Shown: in pieces, positions 16,793 through 29,003 of the stretch
How the letters are laid out: each line of letters begins with the position of its first letter
Numbering within the stretch: position 1 is the first letter of the stretch
NCBI RefSeq assembly: GCF_002379365.1
Contig: NZ_JQIU01000008.1
Coordinates: 2,386,745 to 2,450,744 of the forward strand
Source: Brachyspira sp. G79
Lineage (GTDB): Bacteria > Spirochaetota > Brachyspiria > Brachyspirales > Brachyspiraceae
Direction: 5' to 3'
DNA length: 64,000 nucleotides
The notes under the pieces: generated by a model
What the model saw: only the letters and a program-made list of their open reading frames with translations
The model's database searches: none
What the model was told of the DNA's origin: nothing
Position numbers and translations under genes: made by a program

Positions 16793-19700
16793 ATTTACAT
16801 TCCAGTATGGTTAGATTAGAAATGAAGTCAGCAGGACATGTCGTTTGTAATGTATTAACATTTACATTCCAGTATGGTTAGATTAGAAATTGCTAAAAGT
16901 AAAAATGTAAAACATATACATTGTCTATTTACATTCCAGTATGGTTAGATTAGAAATAAGAATAAATATTTTTAGTAAAAATAAGTTGTATGCATTTACA
17001 TTCCAGTATGGTTAGATTAGAAATCTTATCCATCCGTATGCTTGTCTCTTGAAGTCAGCATTTACATTCCAGTATGGTTAGATTAGAAATGTATTTAAAG
17101 CGAAAATACCAAGGATATATATAGACATTTACATTCCAGTATGGTTAGATTAGAAATTCAAATTGCCCGCCCTCGTTCCCCCTTGTCAAACGAATTTACA
17201 TTCCAGTATGGTTAGATTAGAAATTTATGAGAGAAGATTATAACGACGTGTTTGGACTAAATTTACATTCCAGTATGGTTAGATTAGAAATGGAGCATAT
17301 ATGATGAGTGTATATAACGTTATGAAGATTTACATTCCAGTATGGTTAGATTAGAAATAAATATCCTTGGATAAATGAAGCAGGCCAAAGAGCAATTTAC
17401 ATTCCAGTATGGTTAGATTAGAAATATTTAATTTGAGTTTTCTAATAATATCAATTAACAAAATTTACATTCCAGTATGGTTAGATTAGAAATCAATTTA
17501 AGGAGTATAGAATGAATATATTATATATATTTACATTCCAGTATGGTTAGATTAGAAATAAGCCGAAAAAGAGGTCGCTAATATCAATAAAAAAATATTT
17601 ACATTCCAGTATGGTTAGATTAGAAATCAAAATCAAATTGTAGAAAAATCTTTTAATACACAATATTTACATTCCAGTATGGTTAGATTAGAAATTATAG
17701 TACATACATGATTAATCAAGTATTAGAAGCAAATTTACATTCCAGTATGGTTAGATTAGAAATTTTTGATCCTGCTGTTCTATTCCCTACATTTACAGAT
17801 TTACATTCCAGTATGGTTAGATTAGAAATTTTCAAACTCAAAGTCATCAGTCGGCTGTGTTGCTAAATTTACATTCCAGTATGGTTAGATTAGAAATTAG
17901 TCAAATAGACTTTTATAAAAAGAACTTTACCAAATTTACATTCCAGTATGGTTAGATTAGAAATGAGGAATACTCGTTAAAAACTCGACATTAAGAACAA
18001 TATTTACATTCCAGTATGGTTAGATTAGAAATGAGGAATACTCGTTAAAAACTCGACATTAAGAACAATATTTACATTCCAGTATGGTTAGATTAGAAAT
18101 AGATAAACGCGTACGACAAGCGTAACAACGACCGCAATTTACATTCCAGTATGGTTAGATTAGAAATAACGAGAAGCACCTTTTCGTCTCGTTTCTTTAG
18201 GTATATTTACATTCCAGTATGGTTAGATTAGAAATAGATTTAAAAAAAGACACTGTATATCAAACAATAACATTTACATTCCAGTATGGTTAGATTAGAA
18301 ATTCTTATATATATAAAAAAATAAAGGGGTTATACTTAATTTACATTCCAGTATGGTTAGATTAGAAATTATGTTGAGAGATTGTTGAGCAGAAGAAATG
18401 CTAGTATTTACATTCCAGTATGGTTAGATTAGAAATTCGTTTAAATAATTATTTGAAGGATTAAAAATATGGATTTACATTCCAGTATGGTTAGATTAGA
18501 AATGGACTTGTAAAGACTTAAAATGTTTAAATAAATTATATTTACATTCCAGTATGGTTAGATTAGAAATTGACAATATATTTATTTGATTTATAATAAG
18601 ATTAAGATTTACATTCCAGTATGGTTAGATTAGAAATAAACTTTTTTGCTAAAAAACCGTTACTGTAATAACAATTTACATTCCAGTATGGTTAGATTAG
18701 AAATGTGATAAAAAAAATAGATGATAAAGCTGTACTAAAATTTACATTCCAGTATGGTTAGATTAGAAATGAACTGAAAGAAATTATACAAGTTTAATTG
18801 AAGTATATTTACATTCCAGTATGGTTAGATTAGAAATCAGTGTCAATCGCCGATATTAAAATCAAGTTAACATATTTACATTCCAGTATGGTTAGATTAG
18901 AAATACAACTACATACTTTACATCTAATTTTATAATCTTCATTTACATTCCAGTATGGTTAGATTAGAAATCAGGCAAAAAGGAACTAGTCCTAGTATAC
19001 CTATTCAATTTACATTCCAGTATGGTTAGATTAGAAATTATCTGAAATAGTTCAGATCGTTGCCACAGCTCTTGTATTTACATTCCAGTATGGTTAGATT
19101 AGAAATTTTTTATATGGACTACAGCCCTGATATAAAAAAATTATTTACATTCCAGTATGGTTAGATTAGAAATTATGATAGCAAAGGATATAATATTTAT
19201 AAAGAATTAATTTACATTCCAGTATGGTTAGATTAGAAATAATAAACTTTTCCCAATCTTTCCATAAAAGACGACTATTTACATTCCAGTATGGTTAGAT
19301 TAGAAATTGCGTCCTCTTCCTCTTGTGAGCACACCTGGGTTGAATTTACATTCCAGTATGGTTAGATTAGAAATCAGTTGCAGGAATTGCAGCTGGGTTT
19401 ATTGCAATAGCATTTACATTCCAGTATGGTTAGATTAGAAATATATATAGATGATGTTATAAATGAGGAGGAATAAAATTTACATTCCAGTATGGTTAGA
19501 TTAGAAATCTGGATAAAAGACAATAAAATAGTCTCTCTTAAAAAATTTACATTCCAGTATGGTTAGATTAGAAATGCATATAAAATTGAAGTCCCAAAAC
19601 TTATATTACAATTTACATTCCAGTATGGTTAGATTAGAAATTCGCGAGCGACCTTTTCGTGTTATGTCTCAAGGTCTATTTACATTCCAGTATGGTTAGA

Positions 19701-22700
19701 TTAGAAATAAAACTGGAAATAGAAGCTAAAAAGTCAATGAATATATTTACATTCCAGTATGGTTAGATTAGAAATATACAATAGATAGCATACTTTTATC
19801 ATATGATAGCAAATTTACATTCCAGTATGGTTAGATTAGAAATAATAATAGACTTTAATAATTTTTCTAATTCCTGATGATTTACATTCCAGTATGGTTA
19901 GATTAGAAATTCACATTTAGCTTGTTTGATACCTTGTACACCTTCATTTACATTCCAGTATGGTTAGATTAGAAATTATAAAGCATATAACGGCGGTTGT
20001 AAATTATTACTATTTACATTCCAGTATGGTTAGATTAGAAATTTTTATTATTTTTTTTGTCATGCTATATCCCCTAAAATTTACATTCCAGTATGGTTAG
20101 ATTAGAAATCGTTGTAGATAAAATAATAAGCACGTCTTAAAAAATATTTACATTCCAGTATGGTTAGATTAGAAATTCAAATTGCCCGCCCTCTTTTTCT
20201 CTTGTCATACGAATTTACATTCCAGTATGGTTAGATTAGAAATAGGTTAGCAATGATAACTAGTACATATAATAAAAACGATTTACATTCCAGTATGGTT
20301 AGATTAGAAATCTAAAGCACTACGTCCTATGCCTTTAATAAGCGAGCCATTTACATTCCAGTATGGTTAGATTAGAAATATGACTGTCAATGTTATCTTA
20401 GTTTATTAATACAGTATTTACATTCCAGTATGGTTAGATTAGAAATTAATGAAATATCAGAAAGCGATGAGTATTATTACAGATTTACATTCCAGTATGG
20501 TTAGATTAGAAATAACCTCATCATCAGCATTTTCAGTTTTAGCAATATAATTTACATTCCAGTATGGTTAGATTAGAAATTTTGTAAGGCTTGCCACCTG
20601 TTTTAACTCTAGGAAAATTTACATTCCAGTATGGTTAGATTAGAAATAAAAGACTAAAAAGATTAAAGTCTTTATGTAAGAACATTTACATTCCAGTATG
20701 GTTAGATTAGAAATATGGAATTAGCTTGTAATCATGATTATGATACTAATTTACATTCCAGTATGGTTAGATTAGAAATATTTTAACGAGCTTATAACTA
20801 GATTAAATAATAATAATTTACATTCCAGTATGGTTAGATTAGAAATAAGATATGATAGATTATTTAATAAAAAATATAAAGATTTACATTCCAGTATGGT
20901 TAGATTAGAAATGCATTATGCACCACCACCTAAATCACTTTCACTAGCATTTACATTCCAGTATGGTTAGATTAGAAATAGATACTGAAGACAGTTCTAA
21001 TCTATTATCATATTTATTTACATTCCAGTATGGTTAGATTAGAAATCTTTTATAAGTACCGAACGAACGCCCTACTAAAATATTTACATTCCAGTATGGT
21101 TAGATTAGAAATGCTTCTAATACTTGATTAATCATGTATGTACTATAAATTTACATTCCAGTATGGTTAGATTAGAAATTACGTCGTTATAATCTTCTCT
21201 CATAAATTGATACATATTTACATTCCAGTATGGTTAGATTAGAAATATTTTACGAGTGGTTTTACTTCAAGACAAAAAGGTAATTTACATTCCAGTATGG
21301 TTAGATTAGAAATTTAACAACCATTCTTTAGGTACTACACTATTATAAGTATTTACATTCCAGTATGGTTAGATTAGAAATATAAAATCAATAATGGTAA
21401 TATATATCTAATAGATGCATTTACATTCCAGTATGGTTAGATTAGAAATTAAATTAATTCTCTATCAAATTGTCTATCTAGTTTAATTTACATTCCAGTA
21501 TGGTTAGATTAGAAATTCAATAAGCATTGCTAAATATTTATCTGTTATAGTTATTTACATTCCAGTATGGTTAGATTAGAAATCCTTTAGACTTATATAT
21601 TGTACTCAATACACCGTCATTTACATTCCAGTATGGTTAGATTAGAAATTAATAATATAGTTGAAATATATTTAATACAAAATCTATTTACATTCCAGTA
21701 TGGTTAGATTAGAAATAAATAAATCAGCAAGGAAAAATAATAATGATTTTAGATTTACATTCCAGTATGGTTAGATTAGAAATTGTAAAGAAAATATGTA
21801 TATACTAGATTGTTTTTGATTTACATTCCAGTATGGTTAGATTAGAAATTAAGTAATCAGTATAAGCATTCATTAATTTTTGTAAATTTACATTCCAGTA
21901 TGGTTAGATTAGAAATTACATCTTGTATTTTGTTAAAGGTATATAATGTAAAATTTACATTCCAGTATGGTTAGATTAGAAATCTTCATTAAAACAAAAA
22001 GTATAATGAGTATCATCATCATTTACATTCCAGTATGGTTAGATTAGAAATACACAATCATTATTAAAGTTAGCACCAGCCATTAAATTTACATTCCAGT
22101 ATGGTTAGATTAGAAATTAAGAATAAATATTTTTAGTAAAAATAAGTTGTATGCATTTACATTCCAGTATGGTTAGATTAGAAATTGATGCATTTGCATT
22201 GTAAGATTTTCTAACATCTCAATTTACATTCCAGTATGGTTAGATTAGAAATGGGAGTGTAAAAAATGATTAATAACATATGTATAACATTTACATTCCA
22301 GTATGGTTAGATTAGAAATATAAATATATTAAATGAAGTGTACGGTGTCGGTCTTATTTACATTCCAGTATGGTTAGATTAGAAATTGATATTTCATTAT
22401 CTTTAAAAATATTTTTTGAAATATTTACATTCCAGTATGGTTAGATTAGAAATTGCTAAAAGCAAAAATGTAAAACATATACATTGTTTATTTACATTCC
22501 AGTATGGTTAGATTAGAAATAGAGGTAATTTATGACTGAAAAATATTTGAAAAAATTATTTACATTCCAGTATGGTTAGATTAGAAATTGTCTATAGAGA
22601 ATGTAAAATCTATACACGATATAAATTTACATTCCAGTATGGTTAGATTAGAAATAAGATTTCATAAAGATGTTGTATTATGATGACTTAAATTTACATT

Positions 22701-24734
22701 CCAGTATGGTTAGATTAGAAATAATCGCTAATAAATCATCATCTGCAATTTTAGCAGTATTTACATTCCAGTATGGTTAGATTAGAAATTATTATAAAAG
22801 ATATAAATATTGAAATTAGTACAGCATTTACATTCCAGTATGGTTAGATTAGAAATTATTATAAAAGATATAAATATTGAAATTAGTACAGCATTTACAT
22901 TCCAGTATGGTTAGATTAGAAATAACTATTACATTAAAATATTTAAGTGAATTAGAACTATTTACATTCCAGTATGGTTAGATTAGAAATTAAAATCAGA
23001 AGTTCTTTTATAACTATAAACTATAGTATTTACATTCCAGTATGGTTAGATTAGAAATTCAGCCTCACAACTCTGCATCTTTTTCATTACGTAAATTTAC
23101 ATTCCAGTATGGTTAGATTAGAAATCGCTAGAGTAGATATAAATATATTAAATGAAGTGTAATTTACATTCCAGTATGGTTAGATTAGAAATATATCAAT
23201 AATACTACGTTGACTATTTTGCAGTACATTTACATTCCAGTATGGTTAGATTAGAAATGTTATTAAAAAATAAAAAGAATGTGCCTGCTATTTTATTTAC
23301 ATTCCAGTATGGTTAGATTAGAAATTAAACCAACTCTTAAACCCACCTCATCAATAAATGCATTTACATTCCAGTATGGTTAGATTAGAAATGCGGTGAA
23401 TTAAGACAAAACAGATATAAAGATAAAAATTTACATTCCAGTATGGTTAGATTAGAAATATTTTCTGATGCATTCAAGCGAGCTTGTTTTAATTTATTTA
23501 CATTCCAGTATGGTTAGATTAGAAATTTGCTGTATTAAGTTGCTTAATCGTTGTCGCATTATATTTACATTCCAGTATGGTTAGATTAGAAATAAAGTTT
23601 TATAAAATATATTTAACTTTATAATATAAATTTACATTCCAGTATGGTTAGATTAGAAATCTACATTTATACGTATCTTTTCAAACAATTCTATGTTATT
23701 TACATTCCAGTATGGTTAGATTAGAAATTTGTCAATAGTAAATATAAAAAAATGAGCTAGTGATATTTACATTCCAGTATGGTTAGATTAGAAATTAATT
23801 GAATGTCTTGTAAGTCTTTGACCATTATTTCATTTACATTCCAGTATGGTTAGATTAGAAATAGATAATATAAATACTTGGTCTAATTGTATGTTAAAAT
23901 TTACATTCCAGTATGGTTAGATTAGAAATTTAGAACTCGGTTGTTTTATAGCTAGCTTATGGAATATTTACATTCCAGTATGGTTAGATTAGAAATTAGT
24001 AAATGGAATGCTGTCGGTCAATCTGCTAATGCATTTACATTCCAGTATGGTTAGATTAGAAATATAGTGAAGTAAAACAAGTTGATACATTTGTAAAGCA
24101 ATTTACATTCCAGTATGGTTAGATTAGAAATGTGTCAATCGCCGATATTAAAATCAAGTCAAAATATATTTACATTCCAGTATGGTTAGATTAGAAATAT
24201 CGATAGACTGGTCATTATCAGATTGAGCCCAAACATTTACATTCCAGTATGGTTAGATTAGAAATCTACATTAAATGATTTATTAATAGCTAGTCAAGAT
24301 AATTTACATTCCAGTATGGTTAGATTAGAAATGTATTTGTGTATAGCAAACATAAAAGCGATATGTCAGATTTACATTCCAGTATGGTTAGATTAGAAAT
24401 GACCGCCCATAGCAAACCTTTCACCGCTACTACTTATTTACATTCCAGTATGGTTAGATTAGAAATTTATTACAACACTTACTAGAGAATTTGTTTTTCA
24501 AAATTTACATTCCAGTATGGTTAGATTAGAAATCCTCCAAAAATACCAATAGCAGAATACAGTAACGATATTTACATTCCAGTATGGTTAGATTAGAAAT
24601 TAATGATTGTGTTACAAATCGTAACTTGTTAGAGTTATTTACATTCCAGTATGGTTAGATTAGAAATATACGCTTGCCTTTTGAAATCTGCCGGACTTGT
24701 AGTATTTACATTCCAGTATGGTTAGATTAGAAAT
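16793..24734 (-). CRISPR. CRISPR array, type I-B, 119 repeats and 118 spacers
   Basis: A 31-bp direct repeat that begins ATTTACATTCC and ends GGTTAGATTAGAAAT on the plus strand. I counted 119 copies, starting at 16793, 16860, 16927 and so on to 24704, with a mean period of 67 bp and spacers of about 34-37 bp. I found no changed base in any repeat. The reverse strand ends in ATGTAAAT, like the 8-base 5' handle of crRNAs in several type I-B systems. With cas2 and a leader-like stretch at the right end, this suggests transcription on the minus strand. Two adjacent identical spacers occur twice (17965-18001 with 18033-18069; 22790-22825 with 22857-22892). Several other spacers overlap or are reverse complements of one another. 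Confidence 0.98.
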
Positions 24735-24890
24735 CCGTATATCCAAAACTATTTTTCTAATTTACATATTTAATTTGCTTAAATGCACAAATACATAATG
24801 AAAAAACAGTTAATAAATATATTTTTATCAAAAATCTTCTGTCGATTAAGTAGAATTTTATAATAATTATGCTTCGACAATAGATATATT
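24735..24890 (-). promoter_or_regulatory. Probable CRISPR leader
   Basis: AT-rich, non-coding, directly between the array and cas2, the usual leader position in type I systems. At 24760 the first eight bases of the repeat (ATTTACAT) reappear 25 bases from the last full repeat. This may be a leftover of a truncated repeat plus a short spacer. If the array were instead read on the plus strand, this would be the trailer and the leader would be 16605-16792. Confidence 0.55.
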
Positions 24891-25175
24891 CTATATAAAA
24901 TTAGATGTTTTGTCAATGCCTTCTTCTACCAAAAACTCTTTATCAAGCCATTTTTCATTACGACTTTTAAAAACTATACAAGAATCTTTTTCTTTTCTTA
25001 AAATGTCAAAGAGCTTATTTTTTAATTCCAAATACTGCACTTTTGAGAGCTCCCCCTCAAAGACAGATTTTTGTATATGATTAAGATATGCCTTGCAAGT
25101 CTTAAAAACTGTTCTTGCAACTCTAGCACCATCTTCGTCATCTGTTTGTATATCATAAACTAATATTAAATACAT
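24891..25175 (-). CDS. cas2: CRISPR-associated endonuclease Cas2
   Basis: 94 residues, the usual size. It has the ferredoxin-like start MYLILVYDIQTDD, with the conserved aspartate at position 8 (after LVY), and the later strand KDSCIVFKSRN. With Cas1 it forms the complex that inserts new spacers at the leader end. It is the last gene of the cas operon, 6 bases after cas1, and faces the array. Confidence 0.95.
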   Translation of the reverse strand: MYLILVYDIQTDDEDGARVARTVFKTCKAYLNHIQKSVFEGELSKVQYLELKNKLFDILRKEKDSCIVFKSRNEKWLDKEFLVEEGIDKTSNFI

Positions 25176-25181
25176 TGTTTC

Positions 25182-26174
25182 TTACCACCATATTACAAAA
25201 GGTTTATATTCTTTTTCATTAAGCAAATGTTTAGAGATTTTATAAAGTTCTAATCTAATCAAATGCTTATATGATACATCTCTTTTCAAACTTCTATGAT
25301 TAACAGTAGCGGTAAGTCTTTTTTCGAATTCTTCCATTATTGTTTTTAATGCTTTATCTTTTAGTCTTAAAAAATTACTGTCTCTATCAAAATCATTTTC
25401 GCTTATCATCTTTTTATTTAATAATGAAAATATAAGTCTGTCAACTATTAGAGGCTTAAAAATTTCTGCTGTATCAAGTGATAATGAAAATCTTTTTACA
25501 GAAGGCTCATGCAAATAACTTATAGTAGGATTTAATTGTGTTTTATAAATCTCAGATAACACCTTTGTATAGAGTACAGAGTTCAAAAAACTTATAAGTG
25601 AGTTTATCATATTATCTGGAGGACGTTTTACTCTTTTTTCAAAATCTATTTCTTGATTAATAATTTTTTTCCAAGAGCTGTAATAAACTTTATGAATATT
25701 GCCTTCTATTCCCATTATCTCATTAATATTATAATACAAATCTATACTTGATTTTAATTTTTCTATACTTTCAATTTCTTCTTTCAAATCACGTCCTCTA
25801 TTGTCATAATATTTTAAATTTCTTAATATATTATCAGAAGCTCCATAAACAAATTTTTTAGCAAGCAATACCCTCTTATCATAATCACTGTAATGCATAA
25901 CCTGATGAACAAGTAAATCTCCAGAAACTAATTTTTCTCTAGGATAAAAACTTCCAGCATAAAACTCATAATAATTAAAAAAATGCACACATATACCAAT
26001 CTGTGATAAAAAATTAAGCAGTTTAGTATTTATTGTAACCTCAGAAAAAATATATATATCATAAATTATCTGTATGGGCAAATCTCTTTTCTCTCCGTTT
26101 GATTTGATAAACTGAAGCGTATTATCTTTTCTTTTAAGCTCCCCGCTTGAAAATAAATAATAAGATTTACTCAT
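25182..26174 (-). CDS. cas1: CRISPR-associated endonuclease Cas1, type I-B
   Basis: 330 residues, full length. It is the integrase of spacer acquisition. The metal-binding residues of the family can be seen: glutamate in NEIMGIEGNIHK (about residue 155), histidine in ISYLHEPSVKR (about 220) and the acidic SLDTAEIFKPLIVDR (about 233-247). The start MSKSYYLFSSGELKRKDNTL is typical of the I-B branch. It sits between cas4 and cas2 with short gaps, so all three adaptation genes are intact here while two interference genes are not. Confidence 0.96.
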   Translation of the reverse strand: MSKSYYLFSSGELKRKDNTLQFIKSNGEKRDLPIQIIYDIYIFSEVTINTKLLNFLSQIGICVHFFNYYEFYAGSFYPREKLVSGDLLVHQVMHYSDYDKRVLLAKKFVYGASDNILRNLKYYDNRGRDLKEEIESIEKLKSSIDLYYNINEIMGIEGNIHKVYYSSWKKIINQEIDFEKRVKRPPDNMINSLISFLNSVLYTKVLSEIYKTQLNPTISYLHEPSVKRFSLSLDTAEIFKPLIVDRLIFSLLNKKMISENDFDRDSNFLRLKDKALKTIMEEFEKRLTATVNHRSLKRDVSYKHLIRLELYKISKHLLNEKEYKPFVIWW

Positions 26175-26201
26175 AAAAATAACTCCATTAATTTATATTT
26201 T

Positions 26202-26708
26202 TTATATATAACAAAACTCATAATAAGCACATTGGTTGCAAACACTTTTATTTATAATCTCTGGTATATTTTCTCCTTTGATAATTTTATTTATAGTATC
26301 AAGTCTTTCTAAAATTTTTTCATCATCTCCTTCTTCAAGGATTACTTCTTCTTTGTATCTTTTTGACGGTATATTTAATTCTCCTTTTATATCATCAAAT
26401 CCGTACTGCTTTAATATAAATAAATAATATTTTATTTGATTAATAGCCATTTGTTTTTCTTTGTCTGATTTTTTTATTTCATGCACTACATTATTTTTTA
26501 AAAAGTCTATATTAACTTTATTATCTATCATAAAATTATGTTTTTGATTAGCATAAGTATTCTCATCAATAAACTTTCCAATCTTCACAAGCTCACTTTC
26601 TCCCTCAAAAGATAAATTATGATATGAAAGCCAAACCTTTCTCATACATAAAAAACTATATGAATAAATTGTACCTGTTACATAATTTATATTTTCTCTC
26701 ATCATCAT
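26202..26708 (-). CDS. cas4: CRISPR-associated exonuclease Cas4
   Basis: A RecB-like nuclease with an iron-sulphur cluster that trims prespacers and helps choose PAM and orientation. Seen: cysteine in SYSFLCMRKVWLSYH, the nuclease motif region FLKNNVVHEIKKSDK (E-x-K), QIKYYLFILKQYG, and the C-terminal cysteines CNQCAYYEFC. I place the start at one of three consecutive ATG codons (26708, 26705, 26702) just after the cas3 stop. A longer frame from 26747 would overlap cas3 by 35 bases and add a non-family MIKKIILFLWISF. The product is then about 166-168 residues. Confidence 0.9.
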   Translation of the reverse strand: MMMRENINYVTGTIYSYSFLCMRKVWLSYHNLSFEGESELVKIGKFIDENTYANQKHNFMIDNKVNIDFLKNNVVHEIKKSDKEKQMAINQIKYYLFILKQYGFDDIKGELNIPSKRYKEEVILEEGDDEKILERLDTINKIIKGENIPEIINKSVCNQCAYYEFCYI

Positions 26709-26712
26709 AAAA

Positions 26713-29003
26713 CTAATCCATAAGAATAGAATTATCTTTTTTATCAAGAAGTCCTAATTCTTTATTATATTCCAATTCTACAATAAATATTCTATTCGTT
26801 TTATTCCTATTTAAATTTATTTCAATACCACAATAATTTTTTATCTTTTTATAAGTTTTTATAGGTACTGTAAAGCCAAGAAGTTCATTTTTTTTCTTTA
26901 ATAGTTTTTCATACATCTCTTTACTAAGTTTATCCATATTAAGTAATTTTGTATATTCATCTATAATATTATTTTCCTCATTTATCAAATCATTATAAAT
27001 ACTTGACGGCATAACAGTAACATTATCTATTTTTCTAAAAAGCCTCTCACAATCACCTTTATCTATAGATGCGGGGGGAAGATCTTTTATTTGTTTCAAA
27101 GTATTTTTTATTTGTTTGAGATAATTACTATTTTTTAATATTTCTTCATCATAAACTTTATTAATAAAGTCTTGTTTATCTTCTTCTGTCAATATTTTAT
27201 TATCATAGCTTTTTATATAATCAACAGAGCGATTATATATTTCTTTATCATATACACTGCCGTATCCATCTCTAGTATCATAAATAAATATATTAGGCAC
27301 ATTGTTATTATATACTCTATCTCTATAAACTCTACCCATTCTTTGAAGCATACTGTCGGCTGAAGACATATCAGTATGAAGCTCATCAAAATCTATATCG
27401 AGACTTGCCTCTACTATTTGAGTTGATATCCATATACCGAAAGTTTCTTCTCTTTTGCTGTTATCATTTGGGGAAAAGTTTTTTATATCATCTTCTTTTT
27501 TCTTTCTATCTTTCATTAGAAATCTTGAATGAAGAAGATTAATATTTTTGATATTATACTCTTTTAAAATATTATAAACTTCCTGTGAATGTTTTACTGT
27601 ATTGCATATTACAAGCACTTTTTTATTTTCAGCACTTTTTATTATATTATCATAATTAAAAACATCTTCATCAATGAATTTTATAAAATGTCTTTTTATA
27701 CTCTCCCCATTTTTATCTTTTTTTATAAATGCTTTACTCGGCATTTCAAAATTAATATTATTTTCTTCCATCAGTTTTTTTACTATAGGAGGAAAAGTAG
27801 CAGTCATTATACAAAACTTACCGCCTATATCATTTATCACTTTAAGACCGTAAATTATAAAAGCTATTATTTCTGGAGTGTATGATTGTATTTCATCAAT
27901 AATTAATTTGCTGTATTTCAAAGTAGCAGGGAAAATTTCTGTACCTAAAGATTTGAATACAAAATAAAAAAGCTGGTCAATAGTACAAACGCTAAAAGGA
28001 AATGATAATTTTTTACTTTTATTATATTTATCAAGCACATCATCAATAGACAAATCATTATCAAGCATATCATTAATACTATCAGAATGTAAGAAAGTTA
28101 CTTTTTCTTTATCATAATAATTATTTTTTATTCTTTCATAAATAGCATTAATAGAAACTTTAAGAGGAAGAGTATAAAAAGTTTTGGATTTACCAGCCCA
28201 TAATAAAGCCCCTTCAGTTTTACCAATACCAGTAGAAGCAATAACTATAATATTTTTATCTTTATTTTTGAGCATATACTTTTGGCACTCATTAGGCTCA
28301 AATTTCGATAACACTTTTTTAGAAGCATCATCGCTTTCTATCTCTATATAATCATCATAAGCACTAGCCGCATAATCTATTTTGTTTAGCATTCCTTTTA
28401 TAATAATATAATTTTTCCAAATATCATATGATGGATTATAATTTTCTTTTATAACATTCATAGACACGCCAAGATATTTGCATTTAAGTTTATCATCATA
28501 GTATTGTTTATAAAATGAAATATCTTTTTCAATTATTTTTTTTATATCAGATGCACTTATTTCCAAGCCATTATTATTTAAAGCCTTTCTTGTATGATGA
28601 TTATAAACGGCACTTGCTAATGCCTTTATTTCATTTTCAGAAAATTTCTTTTCAAGTTCATTAATATTTAAAAAAGCACAGCTTAAAATTCCATGCGGAA
28701 CTTCATCAATATTTAATTCTTTATATAATTTTTCTAATTCATTATTATATTCATCAAATTCAAAATTTTTATCTATACTTTTGTAAATTTTTTTTGAAAT
28801 CTTGAATTCATTTTTCCTAAATCATGAGTTTCTAATGATATTTTTATAAGCTCTAATTCTTTTTCAGTAAAATATTTTTTATACAAAGTATTAAAATCTT
28901 CAAATAGCCTTATAAGATTTTTTGTATGTTTTTCAATACTTTCTGTATTATAAGAATTATTATATTTATTGCTTTTTGCCAAAAAATCTTCTTTTTTAAT
29001 CAT
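26713..29003 (-). pseudogene. cas3: CRISPR-associated helicase/nuclease Cas3, frame broken at a poly-A tract
   Basis: Cas3 unwinds and degrades DNA marked by Cascade. It is encoded in two frames. The first (29003-28773, 76 residues) has the start of the HD nuclease domain with ETHDLGKMNSRFQKKF. The second (617-residue frame at 26713-28566) is open from about 28787 and continues the HD domain with VPHGILSCAFLN and SAVYNHHTRKA. It then has the helicase: STGIGKTEGALLW (Walker A), LIIDEIQSYTPE (DEAD-like box), CIMTATFPP and QRMGRVYRDR. The break is at A8 (28788-28795). One extra A, or a -1 slip on A-AAA-AAA, restores about 760 residues, a normal length. It overlaps the cas5 stop by an ATGA. Without rescue, no complete Cas3 can be made. 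Confidence 0.85.

Noticed and set aside
16824-24703. Self-targeting spacers against this window
   Set aside because: I saw no spacer that clearly matches a gene here, but a full alignment was not possible by eye, so no claim is made.
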